64,000 bases of DNA from Parapedobacter pyrenivorans_A (GCF_041925275.1 NZ_JBHEUZ010000007.1:1-64000), one strand, 5' to 3'. Positions 41,557 to 51,979 are shown, numbered from the stretch's first letter. A program made the numbers and translations. Notes: generated by a model not told the origin, from the letters alone.

Positions 41557-44500
41557 TTGGCAAACAAAAATATTCAAAACGAAAGAGTGAATTTTGCAAG
41601 CAGCAGAAAGGTAATCGACTACCCTGATTTTCTGGATGTGCAATTGGAATCTTTCAGGGAGTTTTTTCAACTAGAAACAACTTCCGACAACCGCCATCAG
41701 GAAGGGTTGTTTAAGGTTTTTTCCGAAAACTTCCCCATTTCTGATTCAAGGAACATCTTTGTACTTGAGTTTTTGGATTATTTCATCGATCCGCCGCGTT
41801 ACGGTATACAGGAGTGTATCGAGCGTGGGTTGACTTACAGTGTCCCGCTCAAGGCAAAGCTACGTCTCTCGTGTAACGACGAGGAGCACGAGGATTTCGA
41901 AACCATCGTGCAGGACGTTTATTTAGGGACCATCCCTTACATGACCCCGAAGGGAACCTTTGTGATCAACGGTGCGGAGCGCGTAATCGTATCGCAGTTG
42001 CACCGGTCGCCGGGCGTGTTTTTCGGCCAGAGCCGGCATACAAATGGCACCAAGTTATATTCTGCACGGGTAATCCCGTTCAAAGGGTCATGGATTGAAT
42101 TTGCGACAGACGTGAACAACGTGATGTACGCATATATAGACCGTAAAAAGAAATTCCCGGTTACCACGCTTCTGCGCGCCATCGGTTACGATTCAGACAA
42201 GGACATCCTGGAGTTGTTTGAGTTGGCAGACGAAGTGAAGGTTAGCAAGTCGGGACTCAAGAAATATGTAGGCCGTAAATTGGCCGCAAGGGTATTGAAG
42301 AAATGGATCGAGGATTTTGTGGATGAAGATACCGGCGAAGTGGTTTCGATCGACCGTAACGAGGTCGTATTGGAACGCGAAACGGTATTGGAAGATGACC
42401 ATATCGATCTCATCATCGATGCAGGCGTTAAGTCGATCATCCTGACCAAGGAAGATACGGCCAACAACGCCGATTATTCCATTATTTACAATACCCTGCA
42501 AAAAGATACCTCGAACTCGGAAAAAGAGGCCGTGGAACATATCTATCGACAACTGCGTAACGCCGAACCACCCGATGAGGAAACGGCACGTGGTATCATC
42601 GAACGCTTGTTCTTCTCCGACAAACGTTACGATCTTGGCGATGTGGGCCGGTACCGTATCAACCGCAAGCTGCAGTTGGATACCCCGGATGAAACCAAGG
42701 TCCTTACGCGCGAGGATATCATTGCCATCGTGAAGTATTTGATCAACTTAATCAACTCCAAAGCGGAAGTCGATGACATCGACCACCTGTCTAACCGGAG
42801 GGTGCGTACCGTAGGGGAGCAATTGTACTCACAATTCGGCGTAGGGCTTTCCCGGATGGCCCGTACCATCCGCGAGCGGATGAACATCCGTGACAACGAG
42901 GTGTTTACACCTACGGATTTGATTAATGCACGGACGTTGTCATCCGTCATCAATTCGTTCTTTGGTACCAATCAGCTATCGCAGTTCATGGACCAAACGA
43001 ACCCATTGGCAGAGATCACGCACAAGCGTAGGTTGTCAGCCCTCGGGCCCGGCGGTCTGTCGCGTGAGCGTGCCGGATTTGAGGTGCGCGACGTGCACTA
43101 TACCCACTACGGCCGGTTGTGTACGATCGAGACACCGGAAGGACCGAACATCGGGTTGATTTCGTCACTCTGCGTACACGCCAAGATCAATAACCTGGGT
43201 TTCATTGAAACGCCCTATCGGCGGGTCGACGATGGACGGGTTGTGGTTGAAGAACCGGTGATTTACCTTTCGGCAGAAGATGAGGATGGTAAAACCATTG
43301 CACAGGCGAATGCCGAATACGACGACAAGGGGAATTTCATTACCCCGAAGGTGAAGGCACGTTACGAGGGTGACTTCCCGGTTATCGAACCGGAAAAACT
43401 GGATTTGATGGACATTGCGCCGAATCAGATCACCTCTATCGCCGCTTCACTGATTCCGTTCCTGGAACACGATGACGCCAACCGCGCGCTGATGGGTTCC
43501 AACATGCAGCGCCAAGCGGTGCCGCTGTTGCGTCCGGAAGCCCCGGTAGTAGGTACGGGGTTGGAAGGCCGCGTGGCACGCGACTCCCGCACGTTGATCA
43601 ATGCAGAAGCGAAGGGCGTGGTGGAATATGTGGATGCGAATGAAATCAAGATCAGGTATGAGCGTACGGATGATGACCGGTTGGTCTCGTTTGATGATGA
43701 CGTGAAGACCTATCGCTTGATCAAGTTCAAGAAGACGAACCAAAGTACCTGCATTAACCTGAAGCCGATTGTTAAAAAAGGGCAGCAGGTAGAGAAGGGG
43801 CAGGTGCTGTGCGAAGGCTATGCTACGCAAAGCGGTGAACTTGCATTGGGACGCAATTTGAAGGTTGCATTTATGCCCTGGCAAGGGTTTAACTTCGAGG
43901 ATGCGATCGTGATCTCGGAGCGTGTGGTAAGCCAGGATATCTTCACATCGCTGCATATCGAAGAGTTCGAACTGGAAGTGCGTGATACGAAGCGGGGTGA
44001 GGAAGAGCTCACGGCAGATATCCCGAATGTTTCGGAGGAAGCCACCAAGGATTTGGATGAAAACGGTATTATCCGTGTGGGTGCGGAAGTGCGCGACGGG
44101 GATATCCTCATCGGCAAGATCACCCCTAAAGGCGAATCCGACCCATCGCCGGAAGAAAAGCTGCTTCGTGCCATCTTTGGCGATAAAGCGGGCGATGTGA
44201 AAGATGCGTCGTTGAAGACCCCGCCGTCAATCAATGGCGTGGTGATCGATACGAAGTTGTTCTCGCGGGCGAAGAAAGTAGCTAAAGAAGAGGAGAAAAA
44301 AGCGCTCGACAAACTCGATGGCCAACATACGAAGGCATTGAAAGCCCTTAAAGACAAGTTGATAGATAAGTTGTTTACCATTGTAAACGGCAAGACTTCG
44401 CAAGGGGTCTATAATGTCTATAAGGAGCTGCTTGTACCCAAAGGGTCCAAGTTTACGCAACGTATCCTAAGTGAGTTGGAGTACACGAACATCAACCCGG

Positions 44501-45366
44501 CGGGATGGACGACGGATGAGGATAAAAACGAGCTGATCAAGCAGACGCTTCACTTCTATAATATCAAGTTGAATGAAGAACTGGGGGCCTATAAGCGCGA
44601 TAAATTTGCGATCAGCGTGGGTGATGAGCTGCCCTCAGGTATCGTACAGATGGCTAAGGTATTCATTGCGAAGAAGCGGAAGCTCAAAGTAGGGGATAAG
44701 ATGGCTGGCCGCCACGGAAACAAAGGTATCGTTGCACGTATTGTACGTGACGAAGACATGCCCTTCCTGGAGGACGGCACGCCGGTAGACATCGTGCTGA
44801 ACCCGCTTGGGGTGCCTTCACGGATGAACCTCGGCCAGATTTACGAAACCGTACTGGGCTGGGCCGGGCAGAAATTGGGTGTCAAGTTTGCCACGCCGAT
44901 TTTTGATGGTGCTTCTACGGAAGAGGTGGAAGGATGGGTGAAAAAGGCCGAGCTTCCCGAATCCGGCCGAACTTATCTCTATAACGGGTTGACCGGTGAG
45001 CGCTTTGACCAACCGACGACAGTGGGTGTGATTTACATGCTGAAATTGGGCCACATGGTCGATGACAAGATGCATGCCCGGTCCATCGGCCCGTACTCGC
45101 TCATTACGCAGCAACCGCTGGGTGGTAAAGCGCAATTCGGTGGTCAGCGTTTCGGGGAGATGGAAGTGTGGGCGCTGGAGGCATTCGGTGCGTCCAACAT
45201 CCTCCAGGAAATCCTAACCGTTAAATCAGACGATGTGGTAGGTAGGGCCAAGACCTATGAAGCCATTGTGAAAGGCAACAACCTCCCAACCCCGTCTGTG
45301 CCCGAATCGTTCAACGTACTGGTGCACGAATTGAGAGGTTTAGGTTTGGATATCACGCTGGATTAA
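41557..45366 (+). CDS. rpoB: RNA polymerase beta subunit
   Basis: This 1269-residue protein is RpoB, which with beta-prime forms the catalytic centre of RNA polymerase. Translation appears to start at a TTG at 41557, giving MANKNIQNERVNF, a typical Bacteroidota beginning. The rifampicin-binding region is of sensitive type (FFGTNQLSQFMDQ, then HKRRLSALGPGG). The C-terminal part has the conserved KMAGRHGNKG, PLGGKAQFGGQRFGEMEVWA and LRGLGLDI motifs. A lineage-specific insertion is visible near residues 910-960. It is separated from rpoC by 34 nt. Confidence 0.99.
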   Translation: MANKNIQNERVNFASSRKVIDYPDFLDVQLESFREFFQLETTSDNRHQEGLFKVFSENFPISDSRNIFVLEFLDYFIDPPRYGIQECIERGLTYSVPLKAKLRLSCNDEEHEDFETIVQDVYLGTIPYMTPKGTFVINGAERVIVSQLHRSPGVFFGQSRHTNGTKLYSARVIPFKGSWIEFATDVNNVMYAYIDRKKKFPVTTLLRAIGYDSDKDILELFELADEVKVSKSGLKKYVGRKLAARVLKKWIEDFVDEDTGEVVSIDRNEVVLERETVLEDDHIDLIIDAGVKSIILTKEDTANNADYSIIYNTLQKDTSNSEKEAVEHIYRQLRNAEPPDEETARGIIERLFFSDKRYDLGDVGRYRINRKLQLDTPDETKVLTREDIIAIVKYLINLINSKAEVDDIDHLSNRRVRTVGEQLYSQFGVGLSRMARTIRERMNIRDNEVFTPTDLINARTLSSVINSFFGTNQLSQFMDQTNPLAEITHKRRLSALGPGGLSRERAGFEVRDVHYTHYGRLCTIETPEGPNIGLISSLCVHAKINNLGFIETPYRRVDDGRVVVEEPVIYLSAEDEDGKTIAQANAEYDDKGNFITPKVKARYEGDFPVIEPEKLDLMDIAPNQITSIAASLIPFLEHDDANRALMGSNMQRQAVPLLRPEAPVVGTGLEGRVARDSRTLINAEAKGVVEYVDANEIKIRYERTDDDRLVSFDDDVKTYRLIKFKKTNQSTCINLKPIVKKGQQVEKGQVLCEGYATQSGELALGRNLKVAFMPWQGFNFEDAIVISERVVSQDIFTSLHIEEFELEVRDTKRGEEELTADIPNVSEEATKDLDENGIIRVGAEVRDGDILIGKITPKGESDPSPEEKLLRAIFGDKAGDVKDASLKTPPSINGVVIDTKLFSRAKKVAKEEEKKALDKLDGQHTKALKALKDKLIDKLFTIVNGKTSQGVYNVYKELLVPKGSKFTQRILSELEYTNINPAGWTTDEDKNELIKQTLHFYNIKLNEELGAYKRDKFAISVGDELPSGIVQMAKVFIAKKRKLKVGDKMAGRHGNKGIVARIVRDEDMPFLEDGTPVDIVLNPLGVPSRMNLGQIYETVLGWAGQKLGVKFATPIFDGASTEEVEGWVKKAELPESGRTYLYNGLTGERFDQPTTVGVIYMLKLGHMVDDKMHARSIGPYSLITQQPLGGKAQFGGQRFGEMEVWALEAFGASNILQEILTVKSDDVVGRAKTYEAIVKGNNLPTPSVPESFNVLVHELRGLGLDITLD

Positions 45367-45400
45367 TCAAGCATAGCGCGTTAACTTTAGAAACGAAAGT

Positions 45401-48400
45401 ATGTCTTACAAGAAAGATAATAAGATAAAAAGTAACTTCACCTCCATTACGATCAGCTTGGCGTCGCCAGAGACCATTCTTGAGCGATCAAGCGGTGAGG
45501 TGGTTAAGCCGGAAACGATCAATTACCGGACGTATAAGCCGGAGCGTGATGGTTTGTTCTGCGAACGTATTTTTGGACCCGTAAAGGATTACGAGTGCCA
45601 TTGCGGTAAGTACAAACGTATCCGGTACAAAGGCATCGTATGCGACCGTTGTGGCGTGGAGGTAACCGAAAAGAAAGTGCGCCGTGAGCGTATGGGGCAC
45701 ATCAGTTTGGTGGTACCCGTAGCTCACATCTGGTATTTCCGCTCCCTACCCAACAAGATCGGCTACCTGCTGGGGCTCCCCACCAAGAAGCTCGATATGA
45801 TCATCTATTACGAGCGGTATGTCGTCATCCAATCGGGGGTTAAGGAAGAGGATGGTATCCAATACATGGATTTCCTGACGGAAGAAGAGTATCTTGATAT
45901 TTTGGATACGCTGCCCAAGGAGAACCAATTCCTGGACGATACCGATCCCCAGAAATTCATCGCCAAGATGGGAGCCGAAGCGCTCGAGGAACTGCTGAAA
46001 CGCCTGGACCTCGACCAGCTTTCTTATGACTTGCGCCACCAAGCGGCCAACGAAACTTCGCAGCAACGTAAGAACGAAGCGTTGAAACGCCTACAGGTGG
46101 TTGAAGCATTCCGCGGCTCGCGGGACCGGATAGAAAACCGTCCGGAATGGATGATTGTGAAAATCGTACCTATCATCCCGCCCGAGTTGCGCCCATTGGT
46201 GCCTTTGGAAGGTGGTCGTTTCGCTACTTCCGACCTGAATGATTTGTACCGTCGTGTGATCATCCGCAACAACCGGTTGAAGCGCTTGATGGAAATCAAG
46301 GCTCCTGAAGTGATCCTCCGCAACGAAAAGCGGATGTTGCAGGAAGCGGTAGATTCGCTGTTTGACAATTCCCGCAAGGTAAACGCCGTGAAAACGGAAG
46401 GAAACCGTGCGCTGAAGTCGTTGTCGGATATCCTTAAAGGTAAGCAAGGCCGGTTCCGCCAGAACCTGTTGGGTAAGCGGGTGGATTACTCCGCTCGTTC
46501 GGTCATCGTGGTGGGCCCGAACCTGAAACTGCATGAGTGTGGACTGCCGAAAGACATGGCAGCCGAGCTATATAAACCGTTCGTTATCCGTAAGATGATT
46601 GAGCGGGGCATCGTGAAAACGGTGAAATCAGCGAAGAAAATCGTGGACCGGAAGGACCCGGTTGTATGGGATATCCTCGAAAATGTGTTGAAAGGGCACC
46701 CCGTGCTGCTCAACCGTGCGCCAACACTGCACCGGTTGGGTATCCAGGCTTTCCAGCCGACCTTGGTGGAAGGCAAGGCGATCCAGCTACACCCGTTGGT
46801 GTGTACGGCGTTCAACGCCGACTTTGACGGTGACCAAATGGCGGTACACTTGCCATTGGGCAACGCTGCCATTCTGGAAGCACAGATATTGATGCTTGCG
46901 TCGCACAACATCCTCAACCCTGCGAATGGTACGCCGATCACGGTTCCTTCCCAAGACATGGTGTTGGGGCTTTACTACATGACCAAAGGCCGCAAAACCG
47001 ACGAAAGCCGGGTAGTCAAAGGCGAAGGGATGACCTTCTACTCGGCCGAGGAGGTAATCATTGCCCATAACGAAAAGCAGATCGATTTGCACGCCTTCAT
47101 CAAAGTGAAGACGAACGTAAGGGGTGCTGATGGTAATATCGAGGAGCGTGTCATCGAGACCACGGTTGGACGCGTGTTGTTCAATCAGGTTGTTCCGGAA
47201 GAGATCGGTTATGTAAACGAGTTGCTGACCAAGAAGTCGCTGCGCGATACCATTGGTAAGGTAGTTAAAATTACCGGTATGGCGCGTGCAGCGAAGTTTC
47301 TCGATGACATCAAGGAACTTGGTTTCCAGATGGCATTCAAGGGCGGGCTGTCGTTCAACCTACAGGATTTGAACATCCCCGACGCTAAAGTCGACCTTAT
47401 TGAGCAAGCAACGAAAGAAGTTGAGGAGGTGATGAGCAACTATAACATGGGCTTCATTACCAACAACGAACGGTACAACCAGATCATCGACATCTGGACC
47501 CGTATCAATAACCGGTTGACGGCAAACGTGATGGAAATCCTCTCGACCGACAACCAAGGGTTCAACTCGGTATATATGATGCTCGATTCGGGTGCCCGTG
47601 GATCCAAAGAGCAGATACGCCAGCTCTGCGGTATGCGGGGACTGATGGCGAAGCCGCAGAAGTCGGGCGCATCGGGAGGTGAGATTATCGAAAACCCCAT
47701 CCTTTCGAACTTCAAGGAAGGGTTGTCTGTATTGGAATACTTTATCTCTACGCACGGTGCACGTAAAGGTCTCGCGGATACCGCCTTGAAAACGGCCGAT
47801 GCGGGTTACCTCACCAGGCGTTTGCATGACGTAGCCCAAGATATGATTGTGGTGGATGAAGACTGCGGAGGCTTGCGGGGTGTTTATACTACCGCACTGA
47901 AAGACAATGAAGATATCATAGAGCCTTTGTACGATCGTATACTCGGCCGGGTTTCATTGCACGATGTGTATGACCCCGTAACAGGAGACCTGTTGGTGGC
48001 TGCCGATCAGGACATCGACGAGGAAGTTGCGTCAAAAATCGAGCACTCTTCGGTAGAAGGGCTCGAAATCCGTTCGGTATTGACCTGTGAGAGCAGGCGT
48101 GGGGTGTGTTCATTGTGTTATGGACGGAACCTCGCTACCGGAAAGCGCGTGCAAAAAGGCGAAGCGGTCGGTGTAATTGCGGCCCAGTCTATCGGCGAGC
48201 CGGGCACGCAGCTTACGCTCCGTACGTTCCACGTGGGTGGTACGGCATCGAACATCGCAGCGGAATCGCAAATCTTTGCTAAGTTTGACGGTATCGTCGA
48301 GTTGGAAAATATCCGTTCGGTGCCGCACGAAGGTGAGGAAGGCCCCGATCAGGTGGTCATCGGCCGTTCGGGCGAATTCCGGATTATCGATCCCGAATCG

Positions 48401-49681
48401 AGGAAAGTGCTGATGACCAATAATATACCTTACGGTTCATACCTTTACGTAAACGCCGGAGATACCGTGACGAAGGGACAACGTATATGCTCATGGGATC
48501 CGTACAATGCCGTCATTATCTCCGAGTTCGGTGGTAAGGTCGAGTTCGAGTCCATCATCGAGGGAGTAACCTTCCGTGAGGAATCTGATGAGCAAACCGG
48601 GCACCGCGAAAAGGTGATTATCGATACGCGCGATAAAACCAAGAATCCGGCAATCAAGATACTTGATAGCAAGGGCGCGGTTATCCGTACATACAACATA
48701 CCTGTTGGTGCACACGTTTCCGTTAATGACGGCATATCGGTAAAAGAAGGGGTAATCCTTGCCAAGATTCCGCGTTCTACGGGTAAGACGCGCGATATTA
48801 CCGGCGGTCTGCCACGTGTTACCGAACTGTTTGAGGCGCGTAACCCATCTAATCCGGCCGTTGTAACCGAGATAGACGGTGTGGTGACGTTGGGTGGTGT
48901 GAAACGCGGTAATCGCGAAATATCCATCGAATCGCGCGATGGGCAGATCAAGAAGTACCTCGTGCCACTGTCAAAACATATCCTCGTTCAGGATAACGAC
49001 TTTGTGAAAGCAGGTATGCCGCTGTCTGATGGGTCTATTTCCCCAGCAGACATCCTCGCCATCAAAGGGCCATCGGCTGTGCAGGAATACCTCGTGAACG
49101 GTATACAGGAAGTTTACCGTTTGCAAGGGGTGAAGATCAATGATAAGCACTTCGAGACCATTGTGCATCAAATGATGCAGAAAGTCGAAATCGAAGATCC
49201 GGGTGATACGCGATTCCTGGAACGGGAGGCAGTTAACCGGTGGGATTTCGTAGAAGAGAATGACGGGATTTACGACAAGAAAGTCGTGGTAGACGAAGGC
49301 GATTCCGATGAGCTGAAACCGGGACAGATCGTATCACTGCGTAAATTGCGGGATGTAAATTCCGGGTTGAAACGGCGCGACTTGAAGTTGGTCGAGGTAC
49401 GCGACGCGATTCCTGCTACATCGAGCCCCTTGCTGCAAGGGATTACCCGTGCATCGCTGGGTACGAAATCGTTCATCTCTGCGGCTTCCTTCCAGGAAAC
49501 CACCAAGGTGCTTAACGAGGCTTCGATAGCTGGCAAACGCGACAACCTGCTCGGCTTGAAGGAAAATGTCATCGTAGGCCACTTGATTCCTTCGGGAACG
49601 GGTTTGCGCGACTACGAAGGTATCATCGTGGGATCCCAGGAAGAATACGATCAATTGCTCGCCTCTAAAGAGGAAGACTAA
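45401..49681 (+). CDS. rpoC: RNA polymerase beta-prime subunit
   Basis: This 1426-residue protein is RpoC. The active-site motif NADFDGDQMAVH is intact, with the metal-binding aspartates D474, D476 and D478. The N-terminal zinc site (CHCGKYK, then CDRCGVEV) and the second zinc site (CESRRGVCSLC) are both present. The bridge and trigger regions, with GEPGTQLTLRTFH, lie near residue 930. It is the last gene of the cluster and is followed by a strong terminator. Confidence 0.99.
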   Translation: MSYKKDNKIKSNFTSITISLASPETILERSSGEVVKPETINYRTYKPERDGLFCERIFGPVKDYECHCGKYKRIRYKGIVCDRCGVEVTEKKVRRERMGHISLVVPVAHIWYFRSLPNKIGYLLGLPTKKLDMIIYYERYVVIQSGVKEEDGIQYMDFLTEEEYLDILDTLPKENQFLDDTDPQKFIAKMGAEALEELLKRLDLDQLSYDLRHQAANETSQQRKNEALKRLQVVEAFRGSRDRIENRPEWMIVKIVPIIPPELRPLVPLEGGRFATSDLNDLYRRVIIRNNRLKRLMEIKAPEVILRNEKRMLQEAVDSLFDNSRKVNAVKTEGNRALKSLSDILKGKQGRFRQNLLGKRVDYSARSVIVVGPNLKLHECGLPKDMAAELYKPFVIRKMIERGIVKTVKSAKKIVDRKDPVVWDILENVLKGHPVLLNRAPTLHRLGIQAFQPTLVEGKAIQLHPLVCTAFNADFDGDQMAVHLPLGNAAILEAQILMLASHNILNPANGTPITVPSQDMVLGLYYMTKGRKTDESRVVKGEGMTFYSAEEVIIAHNEKQIDLHAFIKVKTNVRGADGNIEERVIETTVGRVLFNQVVPEEIGYVNELLTKKSLRDTIGKVVKITGMARAAKFLDDIKELGFQMAFKGGLSFNLQDLNIPDAKVDLIEQATKEVEEVMSNYNMGFITNNERYNQIIDIWTRINNRLTANVMEILSTDNQGFNSVYMMLDSGARGSKEQIRQLCGMRGLMAKPQKSGASGGEIIENPILSNFKEGLSVLEYFISTHGARKGLADTALKTADAGYLTRRLHDVAQDMIVVDEDCGGLRGVYTTALKDNEDIIEPLYDRILGRVSLHDVYDPVTGDLLVAADQDIDEEVASKIEHSSVEGLEIRSVLTCESRRGVCSLCYGRNLATGKRVQKGEAVGVIAAQSIGEPGTQLTLRTFHVGGTASNIAAESQIFAKFDGIVELENIRSVPHEGEEGPDQVVIGRSGEFRIIDPESRKVLMTNNIPYGSYLYVNAGDTVTKGQRICSWDPYNAVIISEFGGKVEFESIIEGVTFREESDEQTGHREKVIIDTRDKTKNPAIKILDSKGAVIRTYNIPVGAHVSVNDGISVKEGVILAKIPRSTGKTRDITGGLPRVTELFEARNPSNPAVVTEIDGVVTLGGVKRGNREISIESRDGQIKKYLVPLSKHILVQDNDFVKAGMPLSDGSISPADILAIKGPSAVQEYLVNGIQEVYRLQGVKINDKHFETIVHQMMQKVEIEDPGDTRFLEREAVNRWDFVEENDGIYDKKVVVDEGDSDELKPGQIVSLRKLRDVNSGLKRRDLKLVEVRDAIPATSSPLLQGITRASLGTKSFISAASFQETTKVLNEASIAGKRDNLLGLKENVIVGHLIPSGTGLRDYEGIIVGSQEEYDQLLASKEED

Positions 49682-49742
49682 TTGGGTAATCGGTAGTCGG
49701 TGACCGATGGTGTCAGCGAGTGCTATTTACTGATAAGCTTAT

Positions 49743-49777
49743 AAGACCGCTAGGCGCGAGCCTCGGCGGTCTTTTTT
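49743..49777 (+). terminator. Rho-independent terminator after rpoC
   Basis: The arms aagaccgc and gcggtctt form an eight-pair stem extended by a GC-rich inner hairpin (aggcgcgagcct), followed by six T residues. It lies about 60 bp after rpoC. Confidence 0.9.
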
Positions 49778-49805
49778 GTGCTTACGGGCTTTGTGACAAG
49801 GTTCG

Positions 49806-49845
49806 ATGTCTCACGTCTCACGTCTGATGTCTCATATCTGAAATC
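49806..49845. repeat. Short degenerate tandem repeat (about 7 bp unit)
   Basis: Imperfect copies of gtctcac follow one another (gatgtctcacgtctcacg, then tctgatgtctcatatctg) just upstream of the radical SAM gene promoter. Five or so units are recognisable. Confidence 0.6.
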
Positions 49846-49852
49846 TATCGCG

Positions 49853-49860
49853 TATCTTTG
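49853..49860 (+). promoter_or_regulatory. -7 promoter element of the radical SAM gene
   Basis: TATCTTTG matches the TAnnTTTG element exactly, only 8 bp before the ATG at 49869, so the mRNA would be nearly leaderless. A clear -33 TTTG is not seen; the tandem repeat occupies that position. Confidence 0.55.
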
Positions 49861-49868
49861 CACCCACC

Positions 49869-50825
49869 ATGGGAACACTCCTCGATATTGGGCAGAAGCC
49901 TTACAATCACTACGGTGCCCACCTGCGGGCCAAATATGACGGCAAGCGGGTGTTCAAAATCATCGTAGATGGCCAATTCACCTGTCCGAATCGCGACGGC
50001 AGCAAAGGCTATGGCGGGTGTACATATTGCAATGTAGATTCTTTTACACCCGATTCGGCACGGAAGCTGCCCACCATCCGGCAGCAAGTGGAAGAGGGTA
50101 TACAGCGGGCGGTGAATGGGTACGGTGCAGAAAAATTCATCATCTACTTCCAGCCGAATACCAATACCTATGCGCCTACCCATTACCTCAAGGCGATGTA
50201 TGACGAGGCGCTCAGCGTGGCGCCGGAAAACGTGGTCGGCTTATCGGTGGGTACGAGGCCCGATTGCATCGACTTTGAAAAAGTGGCCTTGCTCGAAAGT
50301 TATACCGATCGCTATGACGTGGATTTGGAGATGGGTATGGAGTCCATTTATGACGATACACTCAATCGGATCAACCGGGGGTGTACCCATCAGGAATTGG
50401 AAACCGCATTGAGGCTTGTAGAGAATAGTCCGTTGGATATCTGCGTGCACACCATTTTCGGGTTTCCTTGGGAGAGCCGCGAGATGATGCTACGCTACGC
50501 TGATGAAATCAACCGGTTTCCGCAGATCAAGTTCATTAAACTCCACCACCTCCATATTGTGGAAGGTTCCATCATGGGCGTGCATTATAAACGCGAGCCA
50601 TTCCACGTATTCAGTTTGGAGGAGTACACAGATTTCCTCTGCGAATTTATCCCCTTGCTGCGCCCCGAAATCGTTATCCAACGCTTATTCGGATTAGCGG
50701 ACCAAGAGCTTCTGATTGCTCCTAATTGGGGGAAAGGGAAATCGGCCATCCAGACATATATTGATAAGGAGTTGGAAAAACGCGGTGCTTACCAAGGTAG
50801 TAAGTGCTATAATGGAAATCGTTAG
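49869..50825 (+). CDS. Radical SAM protein, TIGR01212 (YhcC/YtqA-like) family
   Basis: This 318-residue protein is a radical S-adenosylmethionine enzyme of the YhcC/YtqA type. The iron-sulfur cysteines are C39, C51 and C54 (FTCPNRDG to GCTYCN), the family's widened spacing rather than the standard CxxxCxxC. YFQPNTNTYAP and VGLSVGTRPDC follow, which are also family signatures. The reaction is not established in most organisms. It has its own promoter and stands alone between rpoC and the AT-rich island. Confidence 0.88.
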   Translation: MGTLLDIGQKPYNHYGAHLRAKYDGKRVFKIIVDGQFTCPNRDGSKGYGGCTYCNVDSFTPDSARKLPTIRQQVEEGIQRAVNGYGAEKFIIYFQPNTNTYAPTHYLKAMYDEALSVAPENVVGLSVGTRPDCIDFEKVALLESYTDRYDVDLEMGMESIYDDTLNRINRGCTHQELETALRLVENSPLDICVHTIFGFPWESREMMLRYADEINRFPQIKFIKLHHLHIVEGSIMGVHYKREPFHVFSLEEYTDFLCEFIPLLRPEIVIQRLFGLADQELLIAPNWGKGKSAIQTYIDKELEKRGAYQGSKCYNGNR

Positions 50826-50866
50826 TTTTGCAACGCGCCTATTCCTGATATTATATATGCATAAAA

Positions 50867-51442
50867 TTACCTGATCAACGAATCAAATACGATTTGAGAC
50901 CAAGACTCAAGCGCTTTATAGTTGTTGGCTATAGTAGACTTATCTGCCCATCTACACGTCATCTTATCCGGTTCGTTAATGGTAAATGACTGTGATTTGG
51001 CCTGTCCTCGGAATACCATACCTAAATGGACCCTGCCGACCTCAGACTGTTCATCGTTGATAAAGCCTAGAAAATCAGGATTCCCTACGAGTTCTATTGA
51101 AACTTCTTCTTCTAATTCTCTTTCGAGGCATTGTACAATCGTGTTACCTGCCTCAATATTATCTATTGGATTGATGTGACCACCTATGCCTAACGACAAT
51201 TTGTTATGGAGTCGCCTTTCCGTTTGGGCTTTGGTTCTGTTATACAATAGATATTGACTGTTATGCGTTATAAAAAGATATGGGATTATCTGTTTAAATT
51301 GAGGGTTTGTTTCGGCCAAATCTCGTGGTTCTGAAGAGAGATTGTTGATTATAATGCTGTAGTCCTGATTATCTATGTATCCAAAATCTGTCACCAGTAT
51401 GCCGTGCAGTAACTCTCTTTTCACTCCTAATACGATTTCCAT
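50867..51442 (-). CDS. NUDIX-family phosphoesterase-like protein (COG4112 type)
   Basis: This 191-residue protein resembles the predicted phosphoesterase branch of the NUDIX superfamily. It has the GIGGHINPID segment (about 85-94) and the metal-binding RELEEEV stretch (108-114). The classical Nudix-box spacing before RE is not followed exactly, as is usual in this branch. Such enzymes hydrolyse nucleoside diphosphates linked to another group; the substrate here is unknown. Its start is 3 nt after the dCTP deaminase stop, so the two are cotranscribed. That pairing suggests a nucleotide substrate. The gene is more AT-rich than the flanking chromosome. Confidence 0.8.
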   Translation of the reverse strand: MEIVLGVKRELLHGILVTDFGYIDNQDYSIIINNLSSEPRDLAETNPQFKQIIPYLFITHNSQYLLYNRTKAQTERRLHNKLSLGIGGHINPIDNIEAGNTIVQCLERELEEEVSIELVGNPDFLGFINDEQSEVGRVHLGMVFRGQAKSQSFTINEPDKMTCRWADKSTIANNYKALESWSQIVFDSLIR

Positions 51443-51445
51443 GCT

Positions 51446-51979
51446 TTAAATCTTTTTTTGAATTGTTGGTTTATCTGAATTGTTATATCTCCCGTTATAT
51501 GGTTTTACAATATTTGTCGAGGTTTTGAAAAGAAAAAGTGCTCCAATTTTTTCCTTTGGGCGTATCTTTATCGTCATCTTCGAGAAATTGACGATTTCGA
51601 AAGTAATCTTGCCTGAAAAACCGGGTTCAATCTGGGCATCACAGCAATGGATGGTAACGAATAATCTCGCTAAAGACCCCTTTGTTTGCAGGATTCCAAA
51701 ATACCCAACCGGAATATTTACCCGCTCATGGGAACAGCCAAGTGCTGATTCTCCAGGACCAAGCGTTAGAAACTCATCATTGTTCAAACAACGTTCCTTT
51801 ATCCATTCCAAAGGCAACTCATTTCCATATACAAACGTCATATCACCGGTTGGGATGATATCAGTTATATTGTTGTCTAAACTAAGTGCTATGGATGTCT
51901 CATCATAACATTCGTTCACGTTCTCAACAATTTTATGTTGGCTGATCAACGAGCTCAAGTTTTCACCTACAACTATCAT
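51446..51979 (-). CDS. dcd: dCTP deaminase (Dcd/dUTPase superfamily)
   Basis: This 177-residue protein has the length and core of dCTP deaminase, which converts dCTP to dUTP. The motif KGSLARL (100-106) aligns with RSSLARL of the E. coli enzyme, and R105 matches its catalytic Arg. E128 in TFEIVN matches the catalytic Glu. The first Ser of RSSLARL is Gly here by eye alignment, which should be checked. The ending, PYNGRYNNSDKPTIQK, resembles the family's C-terminal nucleotide-contacting tail. It is the middle gene of a minus-strand trio. Deaminases of this family are known to act in anti-phage defence by depleting dCTP, as well as in normal dTTP synthesis. Confidence 0.87.
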   Translation of the reverse strand: MIVVGENLSSLISQHKIVENVNECYDETSIALSLDNNITDIIPTGDMTFVYGNELPLEWIKERCLNNDEFLTLGPGESALGCSHERVNIPVGYFGILQTKGSLARLFVTIHCCDAQIEPGFSGKITFEIVNFSKMTIKIRPKEKIGALFLFKTSTNIVKPYNGRYNNSDKPTIQKKI

